In this document: positions 63,975-64,000 of the stretch, piece by piece | How positions within the stretch are numbered: the first letter of the stretch is position 1 | Layout: every line of letters begins with the position of its first letter | Source: Chitinophaga pinensis | GTDB taxonomy: Bacteria > Bacteroidota > Bacteroidia > UBA4408 | DNA length: 64,000 nucleotides | NCBI GenBank assembly: GCA_945861665.1 | Contig: CAMAVS010000010.1 | Location: 21,673 to 85,672 of the forward strand | Direction of reading: 5' to 3' | Notes under the pieces: model-generated | Seen by the model: the letters and a program-made list of their open reading frames with translations, nothing else | Told to the model about the DNA's origin: nothing | The model's database searches: none | Made by a program: the position numbers and the translations under genes

Positions 63975-64000
63975 TAGGTGTAGGTTGATGTACCACTCCA

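Overview
The window is AT-rich bacterial chromosome that reads as Bacteroidota, probably an environmental Flavobacteriia- or Chitinophagia-like lineage. The signs are a fused LpxC-FabZ gene, several exported proteins with type IX secretion (T9SS) C-terminal sorting or CHU_C-type domains, a PorE-like OmpA protein, no clear Shine-Dalgarno sequences, and repeated TAnnTTTG (-7) boxes, the promoter signature of this phylum. Genes are dense, and many sit in short co-directional runs that overlap by 1-11 bases.

Layout. 0-3 kb: pckA, then two gene relics (a T9SS cargo gene and a response-regulator fragment). 3-7 kb: coaX, an outer-membrane protein, lptC, a small membrane protein and a CNNM/CorC-type protein, all on the minus strand. 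7-11 kb: tRNA-Phe, tryptophan 2,3-dioxygenase, two paralogous lipoproteins and lepA. 11-25 kb: mostly housekeeping genes (ilvE, lysS, sugar-phosphate isomerase, lipB, rlmN, rsmE, yqgE, a PabC-like enzyme, a HAD phosphatase, a rhomboid protease), plus a pair of small secreted helical proteins. 24-29 kb: a T9SS-sorted CotH-kinase protein, an M20 peptidase, a Tat-exported phosphatase-fold protein and a LEA14-like lipoprotein. 28.8-31.1 kb: three consecutive broken genes for exported proteins. 31-38 kb: a large T9SS cargo protein, then lpxC/fabZ-lpxA-ABC ATPase and a GNAT enzyme. 38-43.4 kb: aspartate kinase followed by two SGNH-hydrolase-like proteins and an MBOAT acyltransferase, a likely O-acylation module. 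43.4-48.8 kb: mtaB-lgt-IMPase, an unknown conserved-looking protein, tRNA-Glu, rpsT and radC. 48.8-56.2 kb: a T9SS relic, a Wzx-like flippase, an M1 peptidase and a PorE-like protein. 56.3-64 kb: katG, then an accessory stretch with a signal-peptide micro-ORF, gene relics, inverted repeats and single genes (muconolactone-isomerase-like, T9SS-sorted alpha/beta hydrolase, metallophosphatase, TPR-SpoIIE phosphatase).

Envelope construction is the main theme: lipid A synthesis, LPS export, lipoprotein maturation, polysaccharide flipping and acylation, and T9SS export. The most distinctive observations are these. (1) Broken exported-protein genes recur while every housekeeping gene is intact. Several of the breaks are single-base frameshifts or nonsense codons that can be undone to give textbook motifs. 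(2) TAnnTTTG boxes lie only 5-7 bases upstream of secure start codons, which suggests leaderless mRNAs. (3) A T9SS alpha/beta-hydrolase gene is bracketed by inverted 14-mers and foldable DNA in a cassette-like arrangement. (4) A collapsed duplicate sits beside a TPR-SpoIIE phosphatase gene. No CRISPR array, prophage, transposase or rRNA gene was seen.
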